DNA of 64,000 nucleotides from positions 3,348,001 through 3,412,000 of the forward strand of contig JADLSH010000279.1 of assembly GCA_016169945.1 (NCBI GenBank). Direction: 5' to 3'. Both the position numbers and the translations under genes were made by a program. The notes under the pieces were generated by a model. It was not told the origin of the DNA, did no database searches, and worked only from the letters and a program-made list of their open reading frames with translations. The stretch is from Trachythela sp. YZ-2020. Taxonomy: Eukaryota > Cnidaria > Anthozoa > Malacalcyonacea > Clavulariidae. Of this stretch, positions 22,501-37,500 are shown one piece after another; position 1 is the stretch's first letter, and every line of letters starts with the position of its first letter.

Positions 22501-25500
22501 AATTAAATGGTTTTAAATTGATCCAAACCTGCACTCGGCTGGTAGTATTTTTCAATAACTCAAAGATCTTTGCATACCCTTTCTGGTAAGTACGTTTTTG
22601 TTCTTCAATAAGTTTGATGTATTGACTTTCAATCTCATTAAAGCCACCTTCGTTCATCGCGAAGAGCAGTTCTAGAAACAAATCCCCGTGTCGTCAACAT
22701 GATAAACCTGTGGCGATTGTAATGAATTTACAGCTATATAAAAGGACTGATAGTCTAAAGGTTGATACCTTTGTAATACTTTCAAAATGTAGTTGTAGTT
22801 GTTGAGTAAAAATATTCCAGATAAAGCCACTTGGCCCACGATATGAGCATAACTTTTGGATTTTAGTTCAAGATTCAATCCCAGAGCAGCAAGGACACGA
22901 ACTAAAGATATAGAAATAATCAATTAATGAATAAGAGATGATAATGATGGTGATGATGATATTCATGATAGTTGTTGTGATGATAATGGTGGTGGTGGTG
23001 ATAATGATGACGATGATAGTGATGATGATGATCATGTTGATTATGATGGTGATAATGATTATGATACTTGATTATGGTGATGATGATGATAGTGATCATG
23101 ATGGTTAATTATGGTGATGATGATGAGAGTGATCATGATGGTTGATTATGGTGATGATGATGATAGTGATCATGATGGTTAATTATGGTGATGATGGTGA
23201 TAGTGATCATGATGGTTGATTATGATGTTGATAGTGATCATGATGGTTAATTATGCTGATGATGATGATAGTGATCATGATGGTTAATTATGGTGATAGT
23301 GATCATGATGGTTGATTATGGTGATGATGATGATAGTGATGATGGTTGATTATGGTGATAGTGATCATGATGGTTAATTATGGTGATGATGATGATAGTG
23401 ATCATGATGGTTAATTATGGTGATAGTGATCATGATGGTTAATTATGGTGATGATGATAGTGATAATGATGGTTGATTATGGTGATAGTGATCATAATAG
23501 TTCATTATGGTGATGATGTTATATGGTGATTGATTGTTGATTATGGTGATGATGATGATAGTGATCATGATGGTTAATTATGGTGATGATGTTGATAGTG
23601 ATCATGATGGTTAATTATGGTGATGAAGATGATAGTGATCATGATGGTTGATTATGGTGATGATGTTGATAGTGATCATGATGGTTGATTATGGTGATGA
23701 TGTTGATAGTGATCGTGATGGTTGATTATGGTGATGATGTTGATAGTGATCGTGATGGTTGATTATGGTGATGATGTTGATAGTGATCATGATTGTTGAT
23801 TATGGTGATGATGTTGATAGTGATCGTGATGGTTGATTATGGTGATGATGTTGATAGTGATCGTGATGGTTGATTATGGTGATGATGGTGTAGTGATCGT
23901 GATGGTTGATTATGGTGATTGTGATAATAGTGATAATAGTGATAGTGCTGATGGTGATATTAATAGTGATAGTGGTGGTAATGGTGGCGGTGGTACTGAT
24001 GGTGTTTGTGGTGATGCTATGATAATGCGACAATGGTGATGATGAAGATAATGTATTGATCGCAAGGAAAATGACCATAGCTGAGTTTTGTTTCAAATAT
24101 GTTGCTATAATGACTTACAGATATATTTGGCAACATTTCTCTTTGGTGACTCCACATCAGTCACTTGATTAAAGATACAATTAGAAAAAGAAAGTCTATT
24201 GAAACGAACATTACTAACACACCGAAGACTGCAGACTGGCAGTCGAAAGCTCGTATATAATATATTAAATCAGAGAGCGTCCCAAAACTTAATATGAATC
24301 ATCCTGGTTTCGCTTGAAACATCTTTGAAAAATCAATTTCTGTTTATACTAAAGAGGCTGTAGCTTCGCTGTCTATTCACGTCTCTCCTTGAGGATGAGA
24401 GTTGATGAGTTCGTTCTGTTCTGGAATACGGGGCGCAAATTTGGAGCGGTGGTTTGATACAAATGCAAAAGAAGAATATTGAAAGAATTCAAAAACGTGC
24501 TCTCAGAATGATCTACACAGGCCATGGTGACTACGACTGCTTACTGATCGAGAGCAATCTATTGACCCTAGAAGAACGCAGGAATAATCTATGGGCTTCG
24601 CTTATTGAGGATATGTTAGAGCCATCGCATAGACTTCACGGACTATTACCAAAAAGATTGAATGATATAAGGGGAAGGCAGGCCAGGACAGATGGTCAAA
24701 AGATTTACAATTTTTTTTTTGTAAAACTGAGCGTTTTAAAAATAGTACACTAGTTCATGCTATTAACGAGTACAATTTTAAATTGGATAGGTAGAGATTT
24801 TTTAGATATATTAATAAATACATACAGTATGTAGTTTCATATAATATACTTTAGGTTACCCGACTTGTGTAATTAATTTTAATAGATTATTTAACAATTA
24901 GTAAAATTACATAGGTGATTATTTGGAAAAAAATAAAAAATGCACATTTCAAAAATATTTACGATAAAAGCGGCTTAAAAACGCTTTAGGTGATTATCGC
25001 GTATTAATCCGAGGTAGCGCAACCAATCAGCGTTGAGAATTTTCAACAATCACCTATGTAATTTTACTAAATAATATTATTGTAAACGCGTTATAATTTA
25101 GCAATATCGCATTACTAAAGCATTCGAATGATTACTGATTAGTTATGTAACAAAGATTTTACAACCGCGAACGCCTTTTTTAACTTTAAGAAAATTTTAC
25201 TGAAATGAAGTCACATCAGTTTTAAAGAATACGATTTGCAGCAACAAAAGAGCGGTAATATGTTGGCAATCTAACTTTGCACCCTCAGTGCCCCTGAGTG
25301 TCCCGTTACTGCTCACACCTGTCCTGTATTAGAAAACCTTCATGGCCATAAACGCCTCTTACCTTGAGAATTGAGCATGTTTCCTACGGTGTCAGTATAG
25401 CCGAGCAAATGTTCCAGGAATATCAGCGTCTAAATTGGGTGTAGATAGAAAATATGAGAAATAAGTCGTGTGTAAAAGGTCTTTAATATCGGAGATACGA

Positions 25501-28500
25501 TATATGATCTGGGCACGAAATGGCCGTATCTCAATGGCAAAAAGCAAGTCATGCTTGAGAAATGGCAATCGCAAAAAGTTTCGAACTGCAAAGTCAAAAA
25601 TACAGTCTTTGGCGTGCAAAATCCCATAGAAAGTTTCATTTCATTTGGTAAAATTGGTTTGCTAAAGTTGGTTTCTTCAAAGTGTTAAAGCGTCGAGAAG
25701 ATCCAGCACCCCAACTTCGCTTCGTCAAAATTGTCGAAAAAAGCTGAGTCCTTGACATATTTTTTGGTCTGCCAAACCGTTGAAGACCCGTGAAGAAGTT
25801 CTATTTAACAATTAGATTATGAGCTCAAGATTTATATGAGGTGATAGTTGATGAGGGCGAAGCCCGAATGAACTATCATCTCATAGAAATCGAGAGCGAA
25901 TAATCTAATTGTTTTAGTAGAAACCAGCAAGAAAACAGTATTTCAAAACGTTTTTCATAATTTATTGAAATAAATTCGTTAAAAATCGCGCCGAGGAGAT
26001 GGCTGTTTCGCTACTCGCTATCTATCGACAATTAGATAGCGAGTAGCGTAGCCAATCAAATTACAGCATTTGCAATAGTATACTAGTATGATTCTACTAA
26101 AACTGTATAGAAACACGGAAAATGTTTTCTATTTCTTAACTAGAACCGTTGTTGCTTTAAACAGCCTCTGAAAGACAGTTATGAACCACAAAACATCAAA
26201 AGCCATTTTGAAAAATTGAAATATTTTCGCGCTGCATGACCAGAATTCACCGCGCGCTTCGAGCGTTGTGACGTCATTATGCAAAACGTCTATTAACATT
26301 CATTTCTTTCATAGCCAAGTGGGACCATTTCGTGATATGTAATGCAATATATACGAAGGTGTTGGTAGATGGAATATACGAACGAAAATTTATATATAAT
26401 TTTTAAATTTAGCCAGGAGCAGTTGCGAAAAATGCAACTTTAAGCCCTCTGGCAGGAATCGAAGTATCGAAACTGCGGCCCTGCGATTCCGGTGCGGCGC
26501 TCTAACCAACTGAGCTACAGAGACCAGTTGCTGAGCATTAACCGCAAATTCGTGTATGTGTCATGTTTCGTTGTAAACATTTTTTGAAGTAAACTTTCAC
26601 GCCCCCCGTGGAAATCAGCTTCGGTTGACGGGGCCAGCGTGGTTAAATAAAGTTTCTATTTATCTATCTATACTGATTATGTAATGATTTAGGACATGAA
26701 TGATATATGTTTTATACAACATACATTACTGGTGAGCTCATGAACAGTTCCATCTTTTGGCATGTTTGATTGTTTGTCTGGATCATGCTGTCAGAAAGTA
26801 AGCGACAGAGAATATAAGTATTTATCATCAACGCGATATTAGTAGTAAGAAGTACTAACAACAAGACAAAAGGTTCGTTTTCTCGAAACCCAACCTTAAT
26901 ATTCTCAGTGAAATCTTCTAGTGCTTTTGCTCCCTACAAAAAACAGTCAGAAATGTCATTCCATATACAAGGGGCGTATCGGGGCGCATTTCTCCTCAGT
27001 GGGTTTCACTATATATAAATCTACTCACCACAACTTCCAAATTCATGAAAAGATTCGTGATGATGCCTTGTGTGGCGGAACGGACACCCTTAGAAAATGA
27101 ATTAGATTGTTCTTCATAAACAATTTAAAGGAATTTAAGTTTTGCAACGTGGAAACACTGACAAAATGGCGACCTTTTCGTTGCGGAATTTCATGAATAT
27201 TTTGTGAATATTTCGAACGAATTTCAGCCATATTCTGCCTTTTACACATCCTTTTAGTACAAAAATAGAACACAGAACAAAATACAAAGCGAAATTTGAC
27301 CTTAATATGTTAAGTTTGCAACATGAAGTTTGCACATCGTTTGGAAAAGTGATTTGCACTTTTTACTATTTGGGCAAAAAACGAAGAAGTGCCTGCAGCG
27401 TGGAAGGGGGATCGGGGGGGGGGGCCGATGTAAAGAGCCTGGCTTGCGAGGTTAAAGCGCCCTTAGATGCCATACCTTTAGAACGTGTGAAAACTTAATG
27501 AGAATAGATCCAAGGTACTTCAACACTGGCAGCAACGGAAGTAGTGAGAAGTATTCTCTCTTCGCGATCAGTTTTCGCGCCGAGTTTGCCATACCCTAGA
27601 CAACAAAATTACAATGCAACTGGTCCTCGACAATTGGGTATATTCCAAACAACAGTCAGGCTTTAACGCAATACTTTTAGTTGTTTATATGAAAAAAAGC
27701 CATTCCCAAATCCTAGTGTGTAGTCCAGCATAAAATTTCTCATTTTTTTCAAAGATATTTAGAGAGTTTTCTTCCGAGAAAAGACAAGACAACGACCTTC
27801 CAAAAATTGAATACTTCCTCGTGTTACCCTAAGACGATAACCGCATTGAACTATAAGTAAACTGGAACGCTAACGCAGGGGGGGAAATTGAAGCCAGCTT
27901 AAGGTTTTCTGAGGTTTGAGTTGAAATACTTAACGCCGAACATTGGGCTGTATATGAAATTGAAGCTATTAAAAAGTTATATTTGATATAAAAACTTCAA
28001 GACTTTAGGTAAAAGGGAAATACTTAAAACATTGAGGGAAAATTTGCCGTATTTTACAAAATTGCGGTTGTTTTTGTATTTTTTAAGTATTTCCATTTTG
28101 CCTAAAGTCTTGAAGTTTTTATATCAAATAGAACTTTTTAATAGCTTCAATTTCATATACAGCCCAATGTTCGGCGTTAAGTATTTCAACTCAAACCTCA
28201 GAAAACTAGCTTGGCTTCAACGAATCATAGGACTTGATGCGTTCCAGTTTACTTAGAGTTCACTGGGTAACCCTTAATAGGAAAGCTGTTTAAATTTCAC
28301 GAAATTATGCCAACAAGCGAAATTCTATATACTGCGGATTTTAATTTTATTTGGAAAAAATCCTTTACTTCAAAATAATTCAAGGAGTATTTAAGGAGTT
28401 TTTAAAAATATGCAAGTTTCAAGGGCTTTTCAAGTGCACTTTGAGGTCACAATATATTAATTCAAGTAGTATTTAAGGACTTTAACGAGTAGCAAGAACC

Positions 28501-31500
28501 GAGGGTACTAAATAACTTAATCGTATTATTGATATACAAGCACAACATACCTCTCCATCGAAGACAAGTGCTTCCATTGAACTTTGAATCAAAACATCAA
28601 ATATATCACTCTGATGACTTTCAGGAATGATCACATTGATAAGACTTTGTTCACTCTAAAAAAATAACCAAGCCTAAGTACGGTGTGACGATGTAAAGCG
28701 GATAGCTTTGCCGTAAAACAATTTGTGTAAATTGTGGTTTGAAAACTCCTAAAATAAACTGACATCCAATGTTACCATGCGAGGGGTGAATTACTTCAAA
28801 ATTCCTCGTACACTTCCTCAGAAATCCCAAAAAAATTAAAAAATAATCTCGAAATCCTGTCAAAATTTGTCGGAAAATTCCTATACAAATCCCTAAATTT
28901 GCCATGGAATCCCTGAAAATCCCAAATCCTCTTTCAAAATCCGTTATGAGTACCGCAGCTTTAAAAGAGGGAATAATAGCTTAAGGGGATTTTCTAGATG
29001 CAATTTTCGAGCGAAAACTATATAAATACTTATTATCTTATTGTAAATCACGCAATTCAGCGACTGGTTGCGATGTGAATTTTTAAATATACTATCTATC
29101 TATCTCAGACGTTGTAAAGGTCTGTTCATACGATCAGATTCTCGTCTTGACGTATGTGATTTACTAAATTTGCTAACAAGAGTAAGGTTATTGGCTCATA
29201 CTCGGCGAAAAGTGTAATTGTTGTTCTATTGTGTGAAATCACATAAGTCAGGATGAGAATCAGGTGTGAACTTTTAAATTACACGAACATTGATTAACAA
29301 ACACATCCACGTTTACCCTGGTTTCAGGCTCTTCTTAACGGCGAGCAGGCAAAGGCCAGAATAAATAAATAAAAAGAGAGGCGAAAGACTCTGGTCAAAT
29401 CGATTACGAATCTGCATCCGTCAAATCGGTTCGAATGTGAACAGTGTCAAACCGGAGTATTCATGCATTGATTTTATACACTTTAAATTATTTCACGAAC
29501 ATTGATTAACAAACACAATCATTTACGAGGCCCAGATTCGACACCCAATTCAGGTGCAGACAGTGCTGTGGAATCGATTTGACCAGAGGAACCAGGCTCT
29601 TTTCGCTATAAATATTTCTTCGCCTCTCTTCTGAGCCTCTCTGACCACCACGTTAAATACCTGCAACAATTTAAGAAGCGCGCCACAAAGTGTGATGAAT
29701 CGACCTGCTTCAATTTCACTAAAAAGTACAAGTAGAAATTTGTGAATTTTTGTGCACTGCAACAGACAAACCACTGATCTAAAAACTAGAACTGGATAGA
29801 GCATCCTATTGAATTGAATGAGCCAATTTTGAAGCCAGAATATTTTTAATGAGATCAGATTTTTAATTCTGTCAAATTCTTGACTAGTCAAATCGTTAGC
29901 TGTTTACATTAGTTATACTGTGAAGGAAATATCTTTCCCTATGTAACTTGAGAAATATAGCTTTCAGCACCGCTTCTAATGAGTTTAGAACGTTTTAAAC
30001 ACACCACATAATGAGGCTTATTGGTGTGGCGGCCATATTTTATGATTGGTGTGCAAATTTAGAAAGAAAGAGGCACCAATAGAAAGAAGAGAAGAATAGA
30101 AGAAAGAGCATTTAGATTTAGGAGAAGAGAGAGGCCACTGATGATAAATTCTTATCTAGACAGTACGTGTCCTTTCCCACCAATAACTAGAAACTTACAG
30201 AAGCTCTTTAAACATGTCCCCAACACTACAGTAGATTTGTAATGGCCACACACCAATATGGCCGCCATTGGCTTCATTTATGCATAGCAGATGCACTATC
30301 CAGTCCTTGTGTTCAGATCAGTAAGACAAACACACACACACAAACAAGCACAGATAAAAACATAATCTCTTGGCGGAAGCAATAAGAAATAATTGTACAC
30401 TTTGTGGGAGTTCGGAAATCGCAATACAATTTTAGCTTACTCTTCATCTTCCTTTAGACCAGGGGAATCAAACGTTGGCGCAGGAGATCCAACCTTTCGA
30501 CTTCCTCCTAAAACACACAATTTACTATTTCAACAAATCAAATTAATTATATTTCCGGGCGGTTTTCATATTACAGTAAAAACCGATAAACAAGTGGCCT
30601 CCAACCAAGTGGCCCCCAACCACATGGGCAAAAACTCATAGTAGCCGAACATTCAGCTAAAGGTCTGTTCACACGACCCGATTTGTCGGATCGATTCTCC
30701 TCCTGACGTATGTGATTTCACACAATACAGCAACAACTACACTTTTTGCCAGGTATGAGCCAATAGCCTTACTCTTGTCAGCAAATCCAGTAAATCACAT
30801 GCGTCAAGAGAAGAATTAGATCCGACAAATCGGATCGTGTGAGCCAGCCTTCATAGAATGATATATTTAAAGGATATCGATAACAAAATTCAATATATCA
30901 CATAGACGGATTCTCTAGGGGGGTGCGGGCTGCTACCCCCCAAATATTTGTTTTTAACCCCCCAAACGAAACGTTCAACCCTCAAACGTTTCAACCTCCC
31001 CCCCAATTTTCGCCATAATATGCAACCCTATAGAATTCTATGGGGGGTTACAGGGTCATTTAACTCTCTCAAAGGACCTGCCACTGGGGGCCGAGGCCTG
31101 CAGCACAACGTTTGGTGACGCCTTGTGTTACCTCACCAGCTCACCCCCCCCCCTAAAATTTCTGGCACCCCCCTAGTAATAAATATGAAAATCCGTCTAT
31201 GATATATCTTCTATACAAATATCCAATATCTGCGAAGAACTTTGAATGAGTAATAGTTGCAATTGCAAACTAGCTTATATACATGCGGGATAAATTACCA
31301 TATTCGTAGGTTTTCGATGGCACTCGACGAACAACACTTTTTTTTAGCGTAGATTTTCTTTGTGGCGTAGAACCTACATGACAGGATGAAAAAGAGAGTC
31401 TATGGGCCTGTTCATATGATCCCGCTTGACGTGGAGACGTCTCGCCTAGCGGGACGAATATTTTCGGGACGAATATTAGCGAGTTTTTCATCCCACTTGC

Positions 31501-34500
31501 GGGGATGAAATTACAATGTTGTTCTATATAACTAGCGCTGCAAAAAATGTACATTTCATACACGCAACATAAATTATTTTTTGCAATAAAAAGCATTGGT
31601 TTAGCAACATATTTGATGCTTGATTGTAAAACAAACACAAAACTACGTAAAAATCGTCAAATTAAGCGGCAAAATTGGAGATTTCGTTTCTCGATTTCAT
31701 CCCGGTAGGCGGGCTGGCGTGTTCATATGGAATATTTTTCATCCCGCCTACCTATGGTCTCGGCTCAAAGAGGCGAGATCTCGCCAAGAGGGCCAGCCCG
31801 CTTTCTCATATGAACGCGATGTAAATTTTTATAGTAAAAGTATTAGAAGGCGATATCATAGGTAGGCGAGACGTCTCGGTAAGCGGGATCATTTGAACAG
31901 ACCCTAATTGTGTTCTGATTACCTTTAATGATCATAGTTATGTTAGCCCAATTTAGAACGTAGTTTCAGACAATATATTTAAAAGTAAAACTCACTGATC
32001 TGAAAACAAGGACTGGATAGTGCATCTGCTATGCATATTTGAAGCCAATGGCGGCCATATTGGTGTGACCACCACAAATCTACTGTGGTGTTAGGGACAT
32101 GTTTAAAGAGCTTCTATAAGTTTCTAGTTATTGGTGGAAAGGACAAATATTGTCTACATAAGAATTGATCTTCAGTGATGTTTATGGCCGCCATAAGCCT
32201 CATTACGTGGTGCTTAAAACGTTCTAAAACTCATTAGAATAACTGTTGAATTTCAATTTCTATATTTCTCAAGTTACAAAGGAAAATATATTTGCTTCAT
32301 AGTACAACTAATTTAAACAGCTAACGATTTGACTAGTCAAGAATTTGACAGATTTATAAATCTGATCTCATTAAAAATATTCTGGCTTCAAAATTGGCTC
32401 ATTGAATTCAATAGGATGCTCTATCCAGTTTTAGTTTTCAGATCAGTGGTAAAACTAAGGCTAATGGTGGCATATCCTCGGTTGAGAAAGAGACTACCAA
32501 GTTGTAGCAATGTTACCTGTGCTATACTTGATCTTGGGATTTATCATCTTCAAAAAACAAGAGGAATACAAATAATAAGTTATAATGAACTTTACCAATC
32601 GTGTTCACATTTTTAATGCATGCTATACAGCCAACTACATACGTAAAAATAGGTACGCTAAGAGTACATGTATCTGCGCCAAATGTAATGTTATTTTAGT
32701 CAGTCTTTCATCTGTTTATATATATTTTCATCCGTTGAAATATGTCAAAAATATTTTCCCGTCATTGGGTATTTTGTATTTGTCATTGAATAAATGCATT
32801 TTATAATTTCATTGGATTGTAAATTAATTCAATATGCTAATTGCTAAGAGTTCGTAAATTTCCCTAAATATGAAGCAAGTACTCGCCAGCGCATTTGTCT
32901 AGGCGTGTGACTACAAGGTTATCATTCACAACTTGTTAACAAGTTGTTGAATTGCAGGATGATAACAAGTTGTTGGAACACCTTGTAACCAAGGCATATT
33001 TTAACATATATACTGGGCCCCCCAGGCCCTCTTGATGGCCCCCCACTCACTGGGTCGTTTACAGAGTAAATGATTTGTTTTTATGGCTTATATAGTTAGA
33101 CATTTTTAAAGTTTTAGTTAAAACATTGAAATACTATTGGTTTGGCAATTTCAGAGCTCCAGATTTCAAAATTTTCCCGGGAAAAAACTCCCCCGGACCA
33201 CTACAGGGCTCGCGCCTTCAGCACTCAGATTAAGGGCCCTTTTTCACAAATGGTCCGCCACTTAGAAATCCTTAAAATATGCCCTGCTTGTAACAAGTCT
33301 ATTAAGTCAACAATCTTGTTACAAGTTGCCAACAAGCCGATGACAACTTGTCAACAAGCTGGGAACAAGCAGTGCGAACACATCCTGATGACAAAAGTTG
33401 TTGAAATAGAAACTATTATATTACAAAAGAACCACGTATATTACACTTACAATATTAGCTGGTGAATAACTCTCTATTTTTCCTTGTGAATGTGCCTCAA
33501 TTAATCTGCAACAATATCAAACGTAATCACAAACTTGTGCAAATACTAAAACACCCAGGAAGAACCAAAATCTGATGTCGAGATCTCGCCCATTTCAAAC
33601 GAGATTTCGACAGACGGGGCTGTCCAAATGAAAACAACGTATTACAAATAGCAATACGGCGACATCTCACTTGAAAGCCCCATACTAAACATCCCCTACA
33701 GAAGTACTATCACAATCACATTAAAAAGCTGTTGGGACACCTGTAGTTTTAGATCGTAAGTCGATCTATACATTTTGTGACGCACCTTAACTTCTCTCCC
33801 CCCTTCCCAATCAATGTTTTTTCCCCAATTACACGACAATAGCGAAACAAATACGATGGTAAGGTGGTCACAACATTGAGTAGGGGCCGAGGGTAACAAA
33901 GTTTGATAAAATTATAAGTACTTAGGCCATCTATCCCAACACATTTGAAAATGATTGTGGATTTTATGGAAAACAGTGCGAGACTAATAATCGAAGCAAT
34001 ATATTTTACAATGCGGTTGATTCTTACTGTCGTTCCAATTGAAGTGTTCCTAAAATATTGCATCAATTCATTACCTAGAATTGATCAATTCATTCGTTGA
34101 AAAATTGATCAACTTCCTGTGTGTGTGAATCGACCAATGGCGTCTCATTTCAGTGACTGATTGACCAATTGGGAACAAGTATGCTAGTAAACAGGAAGTT
34201 GAGCAATTTTTGAGCAAATGTATTGATCAACTTATGTAATGAATTGATGCAATATTTTAGGAACACTTCAATTGCAACGACAATAACCAAACAGTTAAAA
34301 CACACCCTTGCAATGTTCTGCTCAACATACTGGATCTAATTTGTGCATATACATTCATAAAATCTTAAAACAAGAAAGAAAATTCCTTGATATTGAATAG
34401 GATATAAGAAATCAAATTGGCATAATTAAGCAAAAAGCACACAAGGCTTGGCGACGATGTTGTAATGTCAGTATGTGAATACTTTGATACTAACCGTTAC

Positions 34501-37500
34501 TTTTTGTTTCCTGGACCAACCAAGTAGCAATCTTACTCAAATCATCAATCACTTCATCTGAGAAAGATTGTGAAAATATAACTTAAAATAGAAGTTAAGA
34601 TTTTTCAAAAACGTACCCCCCACACGATCAATATTATGGAATTTAAGCTTCACGTTTGAGGGCAACGACAAACGACGGAGTCGAATTTTCTTGGGAGAAT
34701 TTTCGCTTAACTTTTTCGCTCCATATTTTCTTTCTTATCTCAAAAGAATCATCATACATTACAGTTTTAAAATAGCAAGTTCATTTTCCCTAGAATAGAA
34801 CAAAGGTAACTAAGCATTAGAATGCTCTAAATGAGTGAATAGCTCTTATACATAATTCTAACGCTTAGTTACTTTTGTTCTATACTATGTTTTCGCAAAC
34901 TAGAACAATAGTAACACAGCTCGATCCATACAATGGACCATTCCTGGCAATCAGGGTGTAGCGGAGGGAGGACGAATGGGGGCGAGTTTTACTGTACTGT
35001 TAAAATGCTTTTAGTAATCTCTACTTGATCACTTTGATCCTACCATTAGATTAGATCATATAGCTAAAAGTAAAACCCATGCTAAAAGCATGAAAAAATT
35101 ACTCAATTCTGATTGGCTAAAGCAGTGCATTAGCAGTGCATTTATTTTGAAATTGCACACTGTGCAATTACAGCAGTGCAAATTAACAAAACAAGATCAG
35201 AGCCTGGAAACGAGGCAAGAAAAATCAACATGGCGGCGGATATTAGCAATTAAAATTTTCACTTTTTGACGACTTTTTCTACACTTTCGATGGAAAATCG
35301 TACGTGAATACAACTATTTAAGTTCAAGGAACACATAGACTGAAAAACTTGCTAACAAGCAACGAAAACAATGCTTAAACGGCATAGGTGAGTGCACAAG
35401 TGTTATCAAAGCGTGTAATTTTTTTCATGCATATTATTAATAAGTAATAGTATGGTTTCTCGTGAAATTTGGAAAAGCAAACACTCGTGAGTTTTCAAAG
35501 ACGACAAATTGCACTCGTCCTTCGGACTCGTGCAATTTTGATCGTCTTTGAAAAACTCACTCGTGCATGTTTTGATCGTCCAATTGCAATTGAAAAACTC
35601 TTACCTATCATTTCCAAATTCCCATACTATAATACTATACTAATTGAATAATTACTAGAACAAAAATTAATATTGGTATTTTCCAAGTTTATCTTGTTGT
35701 AACCCCCTTGTCACACTCCCTTTTGAGAGCCCTCCCCCTCCCTCCATTTGTTTGCGTCCCAAGACTACACAACTGCAGACAGTACTGACAAATCAGAAAC
35801 GAGGATGAAGTTTAAAAGTAAAACAGGACATTGTATGTTTTGGGAAGTTTTAGAATAAGCTCCTTCATAGTATGTCAAAATAAACATAACTGACTTGCAG
35901 GACAGGTACAAGTTGTTGACAGTGCCACGCAAATGTTTTAAATAACTTAGGCCCGTTTCAGACGCCGCTCCACTCATGCGCCGAACTTAAATGACGAATT
36001 AGGTGCGACAGAAGAGCGACGTTTGAATCAATTAGGTACGGCAGAATTTGGAGCGACATAAGTTCGGCAGAAGTTCGACAGAGCCTGTCGCATTATGCGA
36101 CGTTAGAGCGACATTGATGATTCATACGCCGCTCCACTCATGTGCCGAACCTAAATAAAAATTTGCTGTAATTTATTACGATTAGATTAGCCACTTTGTA
36201 ATGTTTACTTATTTTTTTAATTATATTTAGAATTCCCGCGCGAACACGCTCTCTCGTCAATAACATCATATTTTGTACGCCGTTTGAATCACTGCCGCTC
36301 TTGTGTCGCTCCAGCGTCGCACCTAATACAATAGAGACCTTACGATTTAAGATGGCAACGTGACGACAACGGCTATAAATACAATGAAAGTTATAGTATT
36401 TTAGAATAGAAATGAATAATTAAAATCCCACGGGAGTTTTAGACGTCATCCTCGCTCTGTTTACAACGGTAAACTACAGATTCTTACGTCTTGTGTGCAA
36501 CGTCTGCATTTCAAGCCGTCCTACATCGTAAGGTCGCTAATTAAGTTCGGCGCATGAGTGGAGCGGCGTCTGAAACGGGTCTTATTTAGTAACCAAAGAT
36601 TGTATTAGAAGGCAGGATAAACGGAAAGAGAGATCGTCGAAGAAAAGAACTAAACTTCATACTATTTATATACAATACCATCTATTTGTTTCAGTTGAGG
36701 TTCAGCATCGCCTTCTTGAAGTTCTACAAGTAAAACATATTAAAAATTGTAAAATTTACCAATTGCAAAATATATCACTTTTTTAGTGTAAAACTGATTT
36801 TTCAGCCTGAAACTGACGATACAAAAAGGGTTAATTTAATACCTTCCCCTGCATTCAATATATCCAACAAACTTGTCGCTGCGACTGGACTGCTGCTTCG
36901 GGTTAACAGATTTCGAAAAGATCGTTCCATCTGCTCTCGTCCAGTCTCCATCAATGATGTCTGCAAAGAGAACAGCCAGGCATACCGTTTTGATAAGGGT
37001 AAATAGAGATGGTATGAGTAAATATCAAGATTTTTTCTCGGCATCTCGTGCGACAGGACTGTTAGTAACGGTTAGTAGTAGGTGTTTGTAGGAGGAATAT
37101 TCGAACGAAAAAAGTCGAAAATTTATATGCTTTTCTTGTAGACCTAACCAGGAGAAGTTGCGAAGAGTGCAACTTTAGGTTCAATTCCTACCAGAAGGCC
37201 TAAAGTTGCATTTTTCGCAACTGCTCCTGGTTAGGTCTAAAACAAGTATATAAATTTTCGTTCGAATATTCCATCTACAAACACCTTCTACTAAATAGAG
37301 ATGAGGCTTGTGTTTTAGGACTACTGTTTTTGTTGTTTAAAACTTGTTGTTGTTTATTTGTTATTGTGTTTTCCTTGTTGTTGTTGTTGACCTTGTCGCT
37401 GTTTCTGTTGTTGTTGCTGCTGCTGTTGTTGTTGTTGTTGTCGTTGTTGCTGTCGTCGCTGTTGCTGTCGTCGCTGTTGCTGTCGCTGTTGTTGTTGTTG

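Noticed and set aside
26450..26530. tRNA gene
   Set aside because: Box A and B are present, but the sequence continues into a SINE body repeated elsewhere and the cloverleaf stems do not pair well.
31270..31638. 122-codon minus-strand ORF as a gene
   Set aside because: Only its part at 31299-31373 is an EXOC7 exon; the rest runs into a foldback element.
33696..33899. VRHKMYRSTYDLKLQ as a missing EXOC7 exon
   Set aside because: Its splice phase does not fit. The true segment was found at 34306-34363 with correct phases and clear family residues.
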